The position numbers and the translations under genes were made by a program. The notes below the pieces were generated by a model that saw only the letters and a program-made list of their open reading frames with translations, had not been told where the DNA came from and ran no database searches. From Candidatus Zixiibacteriota bacterium (GTDB taxonomy: Bacteria > Zixibacteria > MSB-5A5 > GN15 > FEB-12), in the NCBI GenBank assembly GCA_030642845.1, contig DAOWMZ010000075.1, positions 1-7,394 on the forward strand: DNA of 7,394 nucleotides. Direction: 5' to 3'. Below, piece after piece: positions 1 through 6,367 of this stretch (the first letter of the stretch is position 1; the number at the start of each line of letters is the position of its first letter).

Positions 1-44
1 CATAATTTATTAACCAACTTTTATCTGTAACCATAACATCAACC

Positions 45-491
45 CTACAAATACTCCCCCGGTATAGGCATCTCTTCAGTTTGGTTGTTCCAGACCATAC
101 AGGAGACTTTCCAATTGTCATCAACTTTCACAAACTGGATACTATTAATCCCGACTGCTATCGGTTCCTTTTCATTTATATCAAAACGGGCTTCGTAGGT
201 ACTGAACCGATGGGCGATTTTAGCATAGATTTCGGTTTTGCTTTTGATCTCGGTTTCATGGAATGACTGGAACCTTCCCTCGGCGATTTGTTCTTTATAG
301 AATGCTGTAAATGTGCTCACGGTCATTATGACGGGGAGATCGTCATCGTTGTTGACCATGAATCCCTCCGGGATAAATATCCCCGTCAATGTTCTCAACG
401 GAGGCTTCTCCCCCGGCTTGAAGCAAATGCTGTCATAGAGTCTTTTAGTTAAATCATCTATTGCTTTTAGTTCCTGTTTGTAATCTAACAC
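45..491 (-). CDS. NTF2-like fold protein (SnoaL/DUF4440-type), function unknown
   Basis: A 148-residue soluble protein with no signal peptide or membrane segment. Its pattern fits the small NTF2-like superfamily: an amphipathic N-terminal helix (about residues 2-22), a segment containing GIFIPEGFMV (37-46), the run SFHETEI (76-82), then IAHRFSTYEAR (92-102), and a C-terminal strand pair GINSIQFV (114-121) and NWKVSCMVWN (126-135). The family includes both enzymes and ligand-binding proteins, so the reaction cannot be named. The start is GTG at 489-491, chosen because a clear AGAGGA Shine-Dalgarno lies 7 nt upstream and no ATG occurs near the N-terminus (the first internal Met is residue 45). 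It lies 65 bp downstream of the barrel-like gene on the same strand, with a hairpin repeat between them, so co-transcription is possible but unproven. The reading frame is certain; the fold assignment is from remembered family patterns. Confidence 0.8.
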   Translation of the reverse strand: MLDYKQELKAIDDLTKRLYDSICFKPGEKPPLRTLTGIFIPEGFMVNNDDDLPVIMTVSTFTAFYKEQIAEGRFQSFHETEIKSKTEIYAKIAHRFSTYEARFDINEKEPIAVGINSIQFVKVDDNWKVSCMVWNNQTEEMPIPGEYL

Positions 492-498
492 AAAATAA

Positions 499-504
499 TC
501 CTCT
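499..504 (-). promoter_or_regulatory. Shine-Dalgarno site that fixes the GTG start at 491
   Basis: On the minus strand AGAGGA stands 7 nt before GTG (489-491). It supports the non-ATG start of the NTF2-like gene and lies between that start and the hairpin repeat at 517-547. Confidence 0.7.
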
Positions 505-516
505 ATGTTATTCTAT

Positions 517-547
517 AAGGGGCACACGAGGGCGTGTGCCGCCCACA
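517..547 (+). repeat. Short hairpin repeat, copy 1 (REP-like)
   Basis: A 31-bp unit with an 8-bp perfect stem, GGCACACG (521-528) and CGTGTGCC (533-540), around the loop AGGG, followed by GCCCACA. It matches the unit at 4703-4733 at 30 of 31 positions, the one difference being in the loop, and is related to the element at 4651-4682. It lies between two minus-strand genes. No T-tract follows on either strand, so it does not look like an intrinsic terminator. The likely reading is a dispersed palindromic intergenic repeat; no transposase or RAYT gene is visible in the window. Confidence 0.85.
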
Positions 548-556
548 AAAATGTAA

Positions 557-1183
557 TTACCTGAATATCAAACCTACCCCAATATAATAAACTCGCTGAT
601 CCTCAATTTTACTTGTAGCCACTTCAATGGCAATAGTTGACTCGTCATGTTGATCAGTATATCCATACTTAGTATTTCTATTTAGATTAAAGCCCAAAGA
701 AAAGCCATAAGAAACCGTAGTCAGATTGTCTCTGTCCTGAATATAATTATTATTTACATTTATCTCCGGAACCCAGGTAACGACAGGGCTTAGTTTTACC
801 TGCTTGTATCCTACCAATCCAACTGATTGTGTAAATCCTCCTCCTCCACCCTTCAGGGCTTTGCTAAATCCAAAGGATAAACCCAGGCTAACGAATATGT
901 TCTTTTCTAAATATTCAAGAGGATAAAAAGCTGCCCCAAATGTAGCTATATAATTAGTATAACGGTAATGGCTGATTCTAGTAATATTAAATGCAATATC
1001 GATTTTTCTTTCTACAGATCCACTAAAGGTAATCCCCGGATATGTATCTACATCAATATCTGCTGTCAGAAATACTCCATAAGCACTTTTATTATTATCC
1101 AGAAATTGACTCTGTGCAAAAGTATTAATCATTGGGATAATAGTTATTAATATAAAAGTAATCAATGTTGTTTTACAACTCAT
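557..1183 (-). CDS. Exported small outer-membrane beta-barrel-like protein
   Basis: A 208-residue protein with a classic Sec signal peptide: Lys near the N-terminus, a hydrophobic core about 6-19, and a likely cleavage after TFA (residue 23). The mature part consists of alternating polar and aromatic/hydrophobic stretches suggestive of amphipathic strands, for example FGAAFYPL (82-89), IFVSLGLSFGFS (96-107), VSYGFSLGFNL (157-167) and the C-terminal RVYYIGVGLIFR (197-208). About 185 mature residues would suit an eight-stranded outer-membrane barrel, and the penultimate Phe is reminiscent of barrel C-terminal signals. A five-Gly run (112-116), encoded by a GGA-rich microsatellite, probably sits in a loop. 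ATG at 1181-1183 is preceded by GGGGAG with a short 4-nt spacer. No enzyme motif is seen. I do not recognise a specific family; an opacity-like or conserved hypothetical porin-like protein is the best guess. Confidence 0.75.
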   Translation of the reverse strand: MSCKTTLITFILITIIPMINTFAQSQFLDNNKSAYGVFLTADIDVDTYPGITFSGSVERKIDIAFNITRISHYRYTNYIATFGAAFYPLEYLEKNIFVSLGLSFGFSKALKGGGGGFTQSVGLVGYKQVKLSPVVTWVPEINVNNNYIQDRDNLTTVSYGFSLGFNLNRNTKYGYTDQHDESTIAIEVATSKIEDQRVYYIGVGLIFR

Positions 1184-1219
1184 AAGTCTCCCCGGTATTT
1201 TATTTTAGATATGGACTAA

Positions 1220-1246
1220 GTTATACATAAGGCTCTGTTAAGTCAA
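1220..1246 (-). promoter_or_regulatory. Possible promoter for the barrel-like gene
   Basis: On the minus strand TTGACT (1246-1241) is followed after 15 nt by TATAAC (1225-1220). Both boxes are good, but the 15-nt spacing is shorter than ideal. Transcription would start near 1213, about 30 nt before the ATG at 1183. Confidence 0.4.
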
Positions 1247-1276
1247 GAAGTTGAATATTTACTATTAATTATGGCG

Positions 1277-1304
1277 TTGACAATCTATTCTATGTTTATA
1301 TATT
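1277..1304 (+). promoter_or_regulatory. Sigma70-type promoter for the large secreted protein
   Basis: A perfect TTGACA (1277-1282), a 16-nt spacer and TATATT (1299-1304; five of six to consensus) point toward the GTG start at 1390. Transcription would begin near 1311, leaving a leader of about 79 nt in which I see no convincing riboswitch or hairpin. Together with the minus-strand candidate, this accounts for the divergent region 1184-1389. Confidence 0.6.
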
Positions 1305-1379
1305 AGAATACGGCATAAAGCAGACATCATTGTTAATACCCGAACGATTATATAGGTGTATCTAAAAGTGTAACTTACC

Positions 1380-1385
1380 GGAGGT
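1380..1385 (+). promoter_or_regulatory. Shine-Dalgarno GGAGGT before a GTG start
   Basis: A near-perfect anti-16S match ending 4 nt before GTG at 1390-1392. It decides the start, which also places the signal peptide at the exact N-terminus. Confidence 0.75.
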
Positions 1386-1389
1386 CAGG

Positions 1390-3963
1390 GTGAAATCCTT
1401 TATATATATTATTTTATCGGTAATCATGCTGTTCTGTAGTCAAGTTAATGCTCAGGAAGTTTATATATCTTCATTTGACGGCGAATGGGGTGAAGCCGGA
1501 GTTTTACCTGGTGTTCCGGTAACATGGACAATAAATATCAACACAACTCCTGATGGCATAATGGGTTCAACTAATGGATTCAGAGTATTTTTATCAAGTG
1601 ACGGCACTCCTGAGGGCATGTTAGATCCCGGACCAGGATTTACTCCAATCACTTATTCTACCCTTGTTGAATTCAGCACCTATGTTGTTTATACCGAACA
1701 ACCCTTTAGTATTGACGGTTTTGGGGCAGATACTATAGGTTTTGGAGGATTATCTTTTAGTGATCCAGTTGTTATTATTAACGAACCAACCTGGACGATT
1801 ACAACCCAGGTCGACAGCTTATTAGATACATATCTGTGCATTGACTCATCTTTCTTTCCCCCTGGAGGTGCCTGGTTATGGTCCACGTCAACAAGTGGTA
1901 ATATTTACCCAACCTGGACAGGAACACAATGCTGGCTAATTAAAGAATATTGTATACCTGCTGAGTTTACTTCTCCTCCAGAATCATTATCATTTCCCAA
2001 TCATTGCACCGAAGCTACATATCAGTTTCATGCAAGTGATCCTGACCCCGAAGAATGTGATCCCCCGGGAGATGGGTCCGTATATTTCTCAATGGTAGAT
2101 GATGATGGTTCCGGTTCAACAATTACTCCTGATGGTTTCTGGAGTATGAATCCAACAATTGATGATCATAACAATAGCCCCTATTCAATTGTAATCAGAG
2201 TTGATGATGCATGTGGTTGTGGAGAAGATTTTTCTTTTGATGTATCATTTGGGAATAACTCACCGAGTATAGATTGTGGTTCTGGGACCACAGTTTGTAA
2301 TCTAAGTTCAATTTCTCCGTACCAGGTAATTGCATCTGATCCTGACGAATGTGATGAACTTACTTTTTCTTTGATTAGTAGTACTGCCCAAGGTCTGGCT
2401 TCAATTGATCCGATTACAGGTATTTTTAATTTTCAGTCTGATTCTACCGATGTAGGTTTTCAGACTTTTACTATTGAAGTAAGTGATGGATCTGAAACTG
2501 CTTTGTGTGATATCATTATAGAAGTATTGAACTGTGATTCTTTCTATGAAATACGCATTGAAGAAAGTCAGGACACGTACATATATGAGAAATATCATGC
2601 ATTTGTTGATTTAAGCGTTAACATAGGATCACTAAATATGTGGGGTTTTGAGTTTTTGCTTTCATTCGATGCATCAATATTATCTTTCCAGGCACTTTTA
2701 AGAGGTTCAATTTATTCAAATTGCGGTTGGGAATATTTAACTTACAGTATTGGTAAGACAAGTAATGTTGGGAATCAGGACCCATCTGGTTTGTTACGAG
2801 TAATTGGTATAGCTGACATAAATAACAATATTATTATCCCTGATTGTTTTAACCCATACAATGAAACTTTATTCACGCTTGATTTTCTGGTAACCCAAAG
2901 TCTTTCATTTGATCGTATCTCTACTCCTATTAGTTTTTACTGGGAGGATTGCAATGATAATACTGTATTATACCATGAGTTAACTGACATTGAGAATCCC
3001 TATTCTCAAACATTGGGAATATCACGTCGTGTATATGATTATAATGGAATAGAAATAACTGATTTTGATTATGAGTTACCCGGTTATTTCGGTGCTCCAA
3101 CAATACCGTGCATGGATAGTGTTAATGATGTACCGGTCAGATTTATTGATTTGTTTAACGGTATGATTGATCTTAATTATATCAATACAATTAATGATCG
3201 TGGTGATTTGAATTTAAATGGTATTGCTAATGAAGTAGCAGATGCTATTTTATATACCGATGTACTTATCAATGGTCCTGTAATGTTCGTTGCTCCTGGC
3301 CCCCAAACTGCCGCCTCTGATGTAAATGCCGACGGGATAGTGCTCTCAGTCGGTGATTTGGTTTATCTGATCAGGATAATCATAGGCGATGCACAACCAT
3401 TCCCAAAACTAAACCCAATTCATTCTTCATACTCAATAGAAAATGGCATACTATCTGTACAAGATGAAATGGGGGCTGTATTTATAACTGTAAATGGTAA
3501 TACTGCTCCTACTCTTGTTGCCGAGAATATGGAATTGAAATATTATTATGATACCAAACAGGACATCACTCGTATTCTTGTTTACAGTATGGAACAAGGT
3601 CAAACATTCTCCGGTGAATTTTTAGCAGACGTAAGTAATAATATTAATTCCATAGAGTTTGCAACCTATGATGGAACTTCAGTTAAATTAGAGTCATTAC
3701 CGGGGGATTTTGTTCTAAATCAAAACTACCCCAATCCATTTAATCCTGTCACTACAATCTCATTTGAAATTCCTGTTAATTCTGAATATGAACTGATTAT
3801 TTACAATACGCTGGGACAAACGGTTAAATCTTATAAAGGAATTGCGAAATCAACTATTACAGAACTTGAATGGGATGCATCTGATTATCCAAGCGGAGTA
3901 TTCTATTACAGATTATCAACTGGAGTAATGTCCGATCAAAAGAAAATGGTATTGATAAAATAA
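1390..3963 (+). CDS. Large T9SS-exported protein: Ig-like repeats, cohesin-like and dockerin-like domains, Por sorting tail
   Basis: An 857-residue secreted protein with no visible catalytic domain, so adhesive or scaffolding roles are likelier than enzymatic ones. In order: Sec signal peptide 1-21 (cleavage after VNA); an N-terminal beta-rich domain about 23-187; two cadherin/He_PIG-type Ig-like repeats about 190-288 and 291-382, each with an A-S-D-P-D motif (215-219 and 315-319), about 100 residues apart; a cohesin-like beta domain about 387-555 (the WGFEFLLSFDASILSF and GLLRVIGIAD stretches); a dockerin-like pair of calcium loops, D606-L-N608-L-N610-G and D644-V-N646-A-D648-G, followed by DLVYLIRIIIG; a beta module about 675-768; and a T9SS type A sorting domain about 770-857 beginning with LPGDFVLNQNYPNPFNP. 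About 16 Cys residues, clustered in the Ig-like and cohesin-like parts, suggest disulfides outside the cytoplasm. The GTG start is fixed by GGAGGT and the signal peptide. The sorting tail is very secure; the cohesin assignment is from remembered resemblance. Confidence 0.9.
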   Translation: MKSFIYIILSVIMLFCSQVNAQEVYISSFDGEWGEAGVLPGVPVTWTININTTPDGIMGSTNGFRVFLSSDGTPEGMLDPGPGFTPITYSTLVEFSTYVVYTEQPFSIDGFGADTIGFGGLSFSDPVVIINEPTWTITTQVDSLLDTYLCIDSSFFPPGGAWLWSTSTSGNIYPTWTGTQCWLIKEYCIPAEFTSPPESLSFPNHCTEATYQFHASDPDPEECDPPGDGSVYFSMVDDDGSGSTITPDGFWSMNPTIDDHNNSPYSIVIRVDDACGCGEDFSFDVSFGNNSPSIDCGSGTTVCNLSSISPYQVIASDPDECDELTFSLISSTAQGLASIDPITGIFNFQSDSTDVGFQTFTIEVSDGSETALCDIIIEVLNCDSFYEIRIEESQDTYIYEKYHAFVDLSVNIGSLNMWGFEFLLSFDASILSFQALLRGSIYSNCGWEYLTYSIGKTSNVGNQDPSGLLRVIGIADINNNIIIPDCFNPYNETLFTLDFLVTQSLSFDRISTPISFYWEDCNDNTVLYHELTDIENPYSQTLGISRRVYDYNGIEITDFDYELPGYFGAPTIPCMDSVNDVPVRFIDLFNGMIDLNYINTINDRGDLNLNGIANEVADAILYTDVLINGPVMFVAPGPQTAASDVNADGIVLSVGDLVYLIRIIIGDAQPFPKLNPIHSSYSIENGILSVQDEMGAVFITVNGNTAPTLVAENMELKYYYDTKQDITRILVYSMEQGQTFSGEFLADVSNNINSIEFATYDGTSVKLESLPGDFVLNQNYPNPFNPVTTISFEIPVNSEYELIIYNTLGQTVKSYKGIAKSTITELEWDASDYPSGVFYYRLSTGVMSDQKKMVLIK

Positions 3964-3967
3964 CTTT

Positions 3968-4648
3968 TTATTTTATTCTGAATATCGCCAGCCACCTTTT
4001 GAGCTCTTCAAAGTTGTGAAATATTATATCACTGCTATGATTTTTCAATAACTCTCTCAACTCATTTTCAGAATAGAAATTTTTGACAACTTCGGTGATA
4101 CTCCCATCGGGAAGCTGGCGGGTGTTTATCAAATCACTATTACCATCAACATAGCAATCAAACTTTTCCAAAAAATAATCCTTATTACTCATCTCAAGAA
4201 TAATAACCTGACCACCTGGTCTTAGAACTGTCTTCATACTATCAAAAAAGCAGTTTATCATCTTCTTAGGAATGTGGGAAAAGAAATCTGATGTAAACGC
4301 AACATCATACCTGTCATTAATATTTTCAAGATTGTAAGCATCTGCAATATCTAACGTAATTCGGTTAGACAATTGAAGTTTATCTTTGGCAATCTCAAGA
4401 GATTTGGGGCTGGAGTCAATTGCTAACACATGCTTCGCTCTTCGAGCTAAAACCTGAGTCCAATTACCTGTCCCACATGCAATTTCGATAATATTCTTTT
4501 TAGTGATGTAAGGAACAACTTTAATTACAATTGGTTTGAGACGTTTTTCCATCATTTCATTACCGGAGTATTCCATATACTGATCATGCCAGGGAGCTCG
4601 ACGTTCATAATAGTTGATCATTTCGTTTATTCGGTCTTTGTTGGACAT
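3968..4648 (-). CDS. Class I SAM-dependent methyltransferase
   Basis: A 226-residue cytoplasmic protein with the Rossmann-like methyltransferase motifs in order: motif I E55-I-A-C-G-T-G61, which holds SAM; the acidic end of strand 2 at D78 in VLAIDSSP, for the ribose hydroxyls; D100-I-A-D103 after strand 3, near the adenine; YDVAFTSDFFSHIP (114-127) for motif IV; and LRPGGQVIILE (142-152). The N-terminal YYERRAPWHDQYM (13-25) is a cap region seen in one subgroup of these enzymes. The substrate cannot be read from sequence. It is the downstream gene of the lyase on the same strand, 119 bp apart, and its 3' end meets the convergent secreted-protein gene with 4 bp between stop codons. The first ATG is used because no better one exists, but its ribosome site is weak: an AGG 9 nt upstream that lies inside the hairpin repeat at 4651-4682. 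Confidence 0.9.
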   Translation of the reverse strand: MSNKDRINEMINYYERRAPWHDQYMEYSGNEMMEKRLKPIVIKVVPYITKKNIIEIACGTGNWTQVLARRAKHVLAIDSSPKSLEIAKDKLQLSNRITLDIADAYNLENINDRYDVAFTSDFFSHIPKKMINCFFDSMKTVLRPGGQVIILEMSNKDYFLEKFDCYVDGNSDLINTRQLPDGSITEVVKNFYSENELRELLKNHSSDIIFHNFEELKRWLAIFRIK

Positions 4649-4650
4649 AG

Positions 4651-4682
4651 TTATGTGCCTGGCAGACGCCCTCGTCTGCTGG
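4651..4682 (-). repeat. Short hairpin repeat, copy 3, inverted, in the methyltransferase leader
   Basis: On the minus strand GCAGACG (4679-4673), loop AGGG, CGTCTGC (4668-4662), then CAGGCACA. This is the same plan as copies 1 and 2, with the same loop as copy 1, but in the opposite orientation and with one stem base pair swapped from C-G to G-C. The hairpin ends 13 nt before the methyltransferase ATG. Together with copy 2 it forms an inverted pair in one spacer, as in BIME arrangements of REP elements. Confidence 0.75.
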
Positions 4683-4702
4683 TTGCATTACCTTTTTAAT
4701 TT

Positions 4703-4733
4703 AAGGGGCACACGAGGACGTGTGCCGCCCACA
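4703..4733 (+). repeat. Short hairpin repeat, copy 2 (REP-like)
   Basis: Nearly identical to copy 1 (517-547; one loop change, AGGG to AGGA). The stem is GGCACACG (4707-4714) with CGTGTGCC (4719-4726). It sits in the spacer between the lyase and the methyltransferase, 34 bp from the lyase stop codon. It is not followed by a T-tract on the minus strand, so I do not call it a terminator. Confidence 0.85.
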
Positions 4734-4767
4734 TAATATGATTACAAGAAGTGTTATAGGTTTATTG

Positions 4768-6279
4768 TTATTTGACCTTCTCTACCTCTTCCAAAATTTC
4801 ACAAGATTTTATCAACTCTTTCATGTTGGTATGGTCTGGATACAAGGGACGATCAATATCTAAGAAATCGACATAACGACGAACTACTTCATGAGCCTTC
4901 GTTACACCTTTACCGAATTTATAATCACGTAAATCCAACGCCTGAGCAGCAGCCATTATTTCTATCCCCAAAATACCATAAGCATTATCAAGGATCTGGA
5001 AATTCTTGAGAGCCGTGTTCATTCCCATCGAAACAAAATCTTCCTGATCGGCGGCAGCGGGAATAGACTGAATCGAAGCCGGAGCAGAAAGAATACGCTG
5101 TTCTACAATAAGACTATCTGCTGTGTATTGACTCAACATCAAACCGGAAAACATCCCGGCTCCTTTTGTAAGAAATGGCGGAAGTCCGACACTAAGAGCC
5201 GGATTGTTCAAACGGTTCATCCTACGTTCAGACATAATGCTGACCATTGTAATTGCAACTCCTGCCATATCCATAGGAAGTGATACAGGCGAACCCTGGA
5301 AATTTGCACCTGATATTTGCAAATCTTCATCGGGAAAGAAAATCGGATTGTCTCCTACTCCGTTTAATTCTACTTCAACCTGTGAACGGGCATATTCAAG
5401 AGCATCAAAAGCGGTTCCTATAACCTGCGGAGTTGATCGCATAGAGTATGCATCCTGAACTTTACACTGCACTTTTTCTTCGGCAAGGTCACCCCCTGAT
5501 ACAAGATTCAGAATAATCTCTGCGGATTTTATCGCACCTTTGAATCCACGCGCTTCATGGAGTTTGGATGTATATGGTTTCATATTGGCTTTTAATGCTT
5601 CTAATGACATCGCACAGCCTATCAAAGCCTGTTTAAGCCACCTGTCTGCATCAAAAAGAAATATTGCGCTCATAGCAGTCAATAAATTGGAACCGTTAAT
5701 AATGGCTAAACCATCGCGGGCTTGCAAGCCAGGAATAGGAATACCTGCTTTATCCATGGCCTCTTTACCTTCAAGAAGCTCTCCTTTGTAAAAAGCTTTC
5801 CCTTCCCCCATCATCAAAAGAGCAATTTGCGACATCGGAGCCAAATCACCACAAGCTCCAACCGAACCTTTTTGACAGACAAAAGGGGTTACACCTAAAT
5901 TTAACATATCAATTAATGTTAGAGTAACTTCGGGACGAACTCCGGAGTTTCCGTGAGCATGAACATTTATCCGGCCTGTCATAGCACCGCGGACATATTC
6001 TATCGGAGCCGGATCACCGATACCAGCCGAATGATTATAGATCAGATACTTTTGAAAATCTTTTACCTGATCATCATTGAGAACGACTTCGGAAAATTCC
6101 CCAATCCCGGTATTGACTCCGTACATAATCTCTTTTGCTTCGATTTTCCTTTCAAGCATTGCCCGGCATTTTATCATTCTTTCCAAAGCTTCGGGGGCAA
6201 TTTCTACCTTGACGTTATTTCTGGCAACATCAACAACCTTCTCTATTGTCAATCCGGAACCACTCAATACTATAGACAT
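4768..6279 (-). CDS. Histidine/aromatic amino acid ammonia-lyase (HutH family) with Cys at the MIO site
   Basis: A 503-residue full-length member of the MIO-dependent lyase family, which removes ammonia from histidine (giving urocanate) or from an aromatic amino acid. Family signatures are complete: Y53-G-V-N-T-G, N82-H83-S-A-G, the MIO segment GSVGACGDLAPMSQ (138-151), I194-N195-G, Q275-D-A-Y278-S-M-R281, GDNPIFF (309-315), SERR (350-353) and Q412-E413-D414. Numbering matches Pseudomonas putida HutH at Y53, H83, 142-144 and N195. The MIO tripeptide is Ala142-Cys143-Gly144 instead of Ala-Ser-Gly; the codon is TGT. Asn82, Gln328 (NFQG) and Phe415 also depart from the usual HutH pattern, whereas the retained E413 is HutH-like, so histidine is the favoured but uncertain substrate. 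The ATG start has a strong AAGGAG site 5 nt upstream. No urocanase or other hut gene is nearby. I leave the symbol blank because of the substrate doubt. Confidence 0.92.
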   Translation of the reverse strand: MSIVLSGSGLTIEKVVDVARNNVKVEIAPEALERMIKCRAMLERKIEAKEIMYGVNTGIGEFSEVVLNDDQVKDFQKYLIYNHSAGIGDPAPIEYVRGAMTGRINVHAHGNSGVRPEVTLTLIDMLNLGVTPFVCQKGSVGACGDLAPMSQIALLMMGEGKAFYKGELLEGKEAMDKAGIPIPGLQARDGLAIINGSNLLTAMSAIFLFDADRWLKQALIGCAMSLEALKANMKPYTSKLHEARGFKGAIKSAEIILNLVSGGDLAEEKVQCKVQDAYSMRSTPQVIGTAFDALEYARSQVEVELNGVGDNPIFFPDEDLQISGANFQGSPVSLPMDMAGVAITMVSIMSERRMNRLNNPALSVGLPPFLTKGAGMFSGLMLSQYTADSLIVEQRILSAPASIQSIPAAADQEDFVSMGMNTALKNFQILDNAYGILGIEIMAAAQALDLRDYKFGKGVTKAHEVVRRYVDFLDIDRPLYPDHTNMKELIKSCEILEEVEKVK

Positions 6280-6312
6280 CTTATCTCCTTAGATATTTTA
6301 TTCATTAGACCA

Positions 6313-6340
6313 AAAATATGTCGCTATTATCAGTTGTCAA
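6313..6340 (-). promoter_or_regulatory. Probable promoter for the ammonia-lyase
   Basis: On the minus strand a perfect TTGACA (6340-6335), 16-nt spacer and TATTTT (6318-6313; four of six). The start site would be near 6306, giving a leader of about 27 nt that includes the AAGGAG site at 6285-6290. Its -35 box shares bases with the divergent plus-strand candidate. Confidence 0.5.
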
Positions 6341-6361
6341 ATGAATTTGAAATAGTATTAT
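6334..6361 (+). promoter_or_regulatory. Possible promoter for the exonuclease, predicting a leaderless mRNA
   Basis: TTGTCA (6334-6339), a 16-nt spacer and TATTAT (6356-6361). A start about 7 nt beyond the -10 box falls on the A of the ATG at 6368, so the transcript would have no leader. This agrees with the absence of any Shine-Dalgarno before that ATG. Confidence 0.45.
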
Positions 6362-6367
6362 TGATCT

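Noticed and set aside
517..547. Copy 1 hairpin as a transcription terminator for the barrel-like gene
   Set aside because: No T-tract follows the stem on the minus strand, and a near-identical unit occurs in a second spacer, which fits a dispersed repeat better.
837..851. GGA-type trinucleotide run encoding five Gly in the barrel-like protein, as a phase-variation tract
   Set aside because: The units are three bases long, so slippage would keep the frame, and only about four units are present.
1390..1455. Lipoprotein signal at Cys16 of the secreted protein
   Set aside because: The residue before the Cys is Phe, which does not fit a lipobox, and a good signal peptidase I site (VNA) follows.
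1390..3963. Cellulosomal scaffold or glycoside hydrolase
   Set aside because: There is no catalytic or carbohydrate-binding module and no cellulosome neighbour; the T9SS tail and Ig-like repeats point to a general surface or secreted protein.
517..4733. The three similar hairpins as a CRISPR array
   Set aside because: They are not regularly spaced, occur in both orientations, are thousands of bases apart in part, and no cas gene is present.
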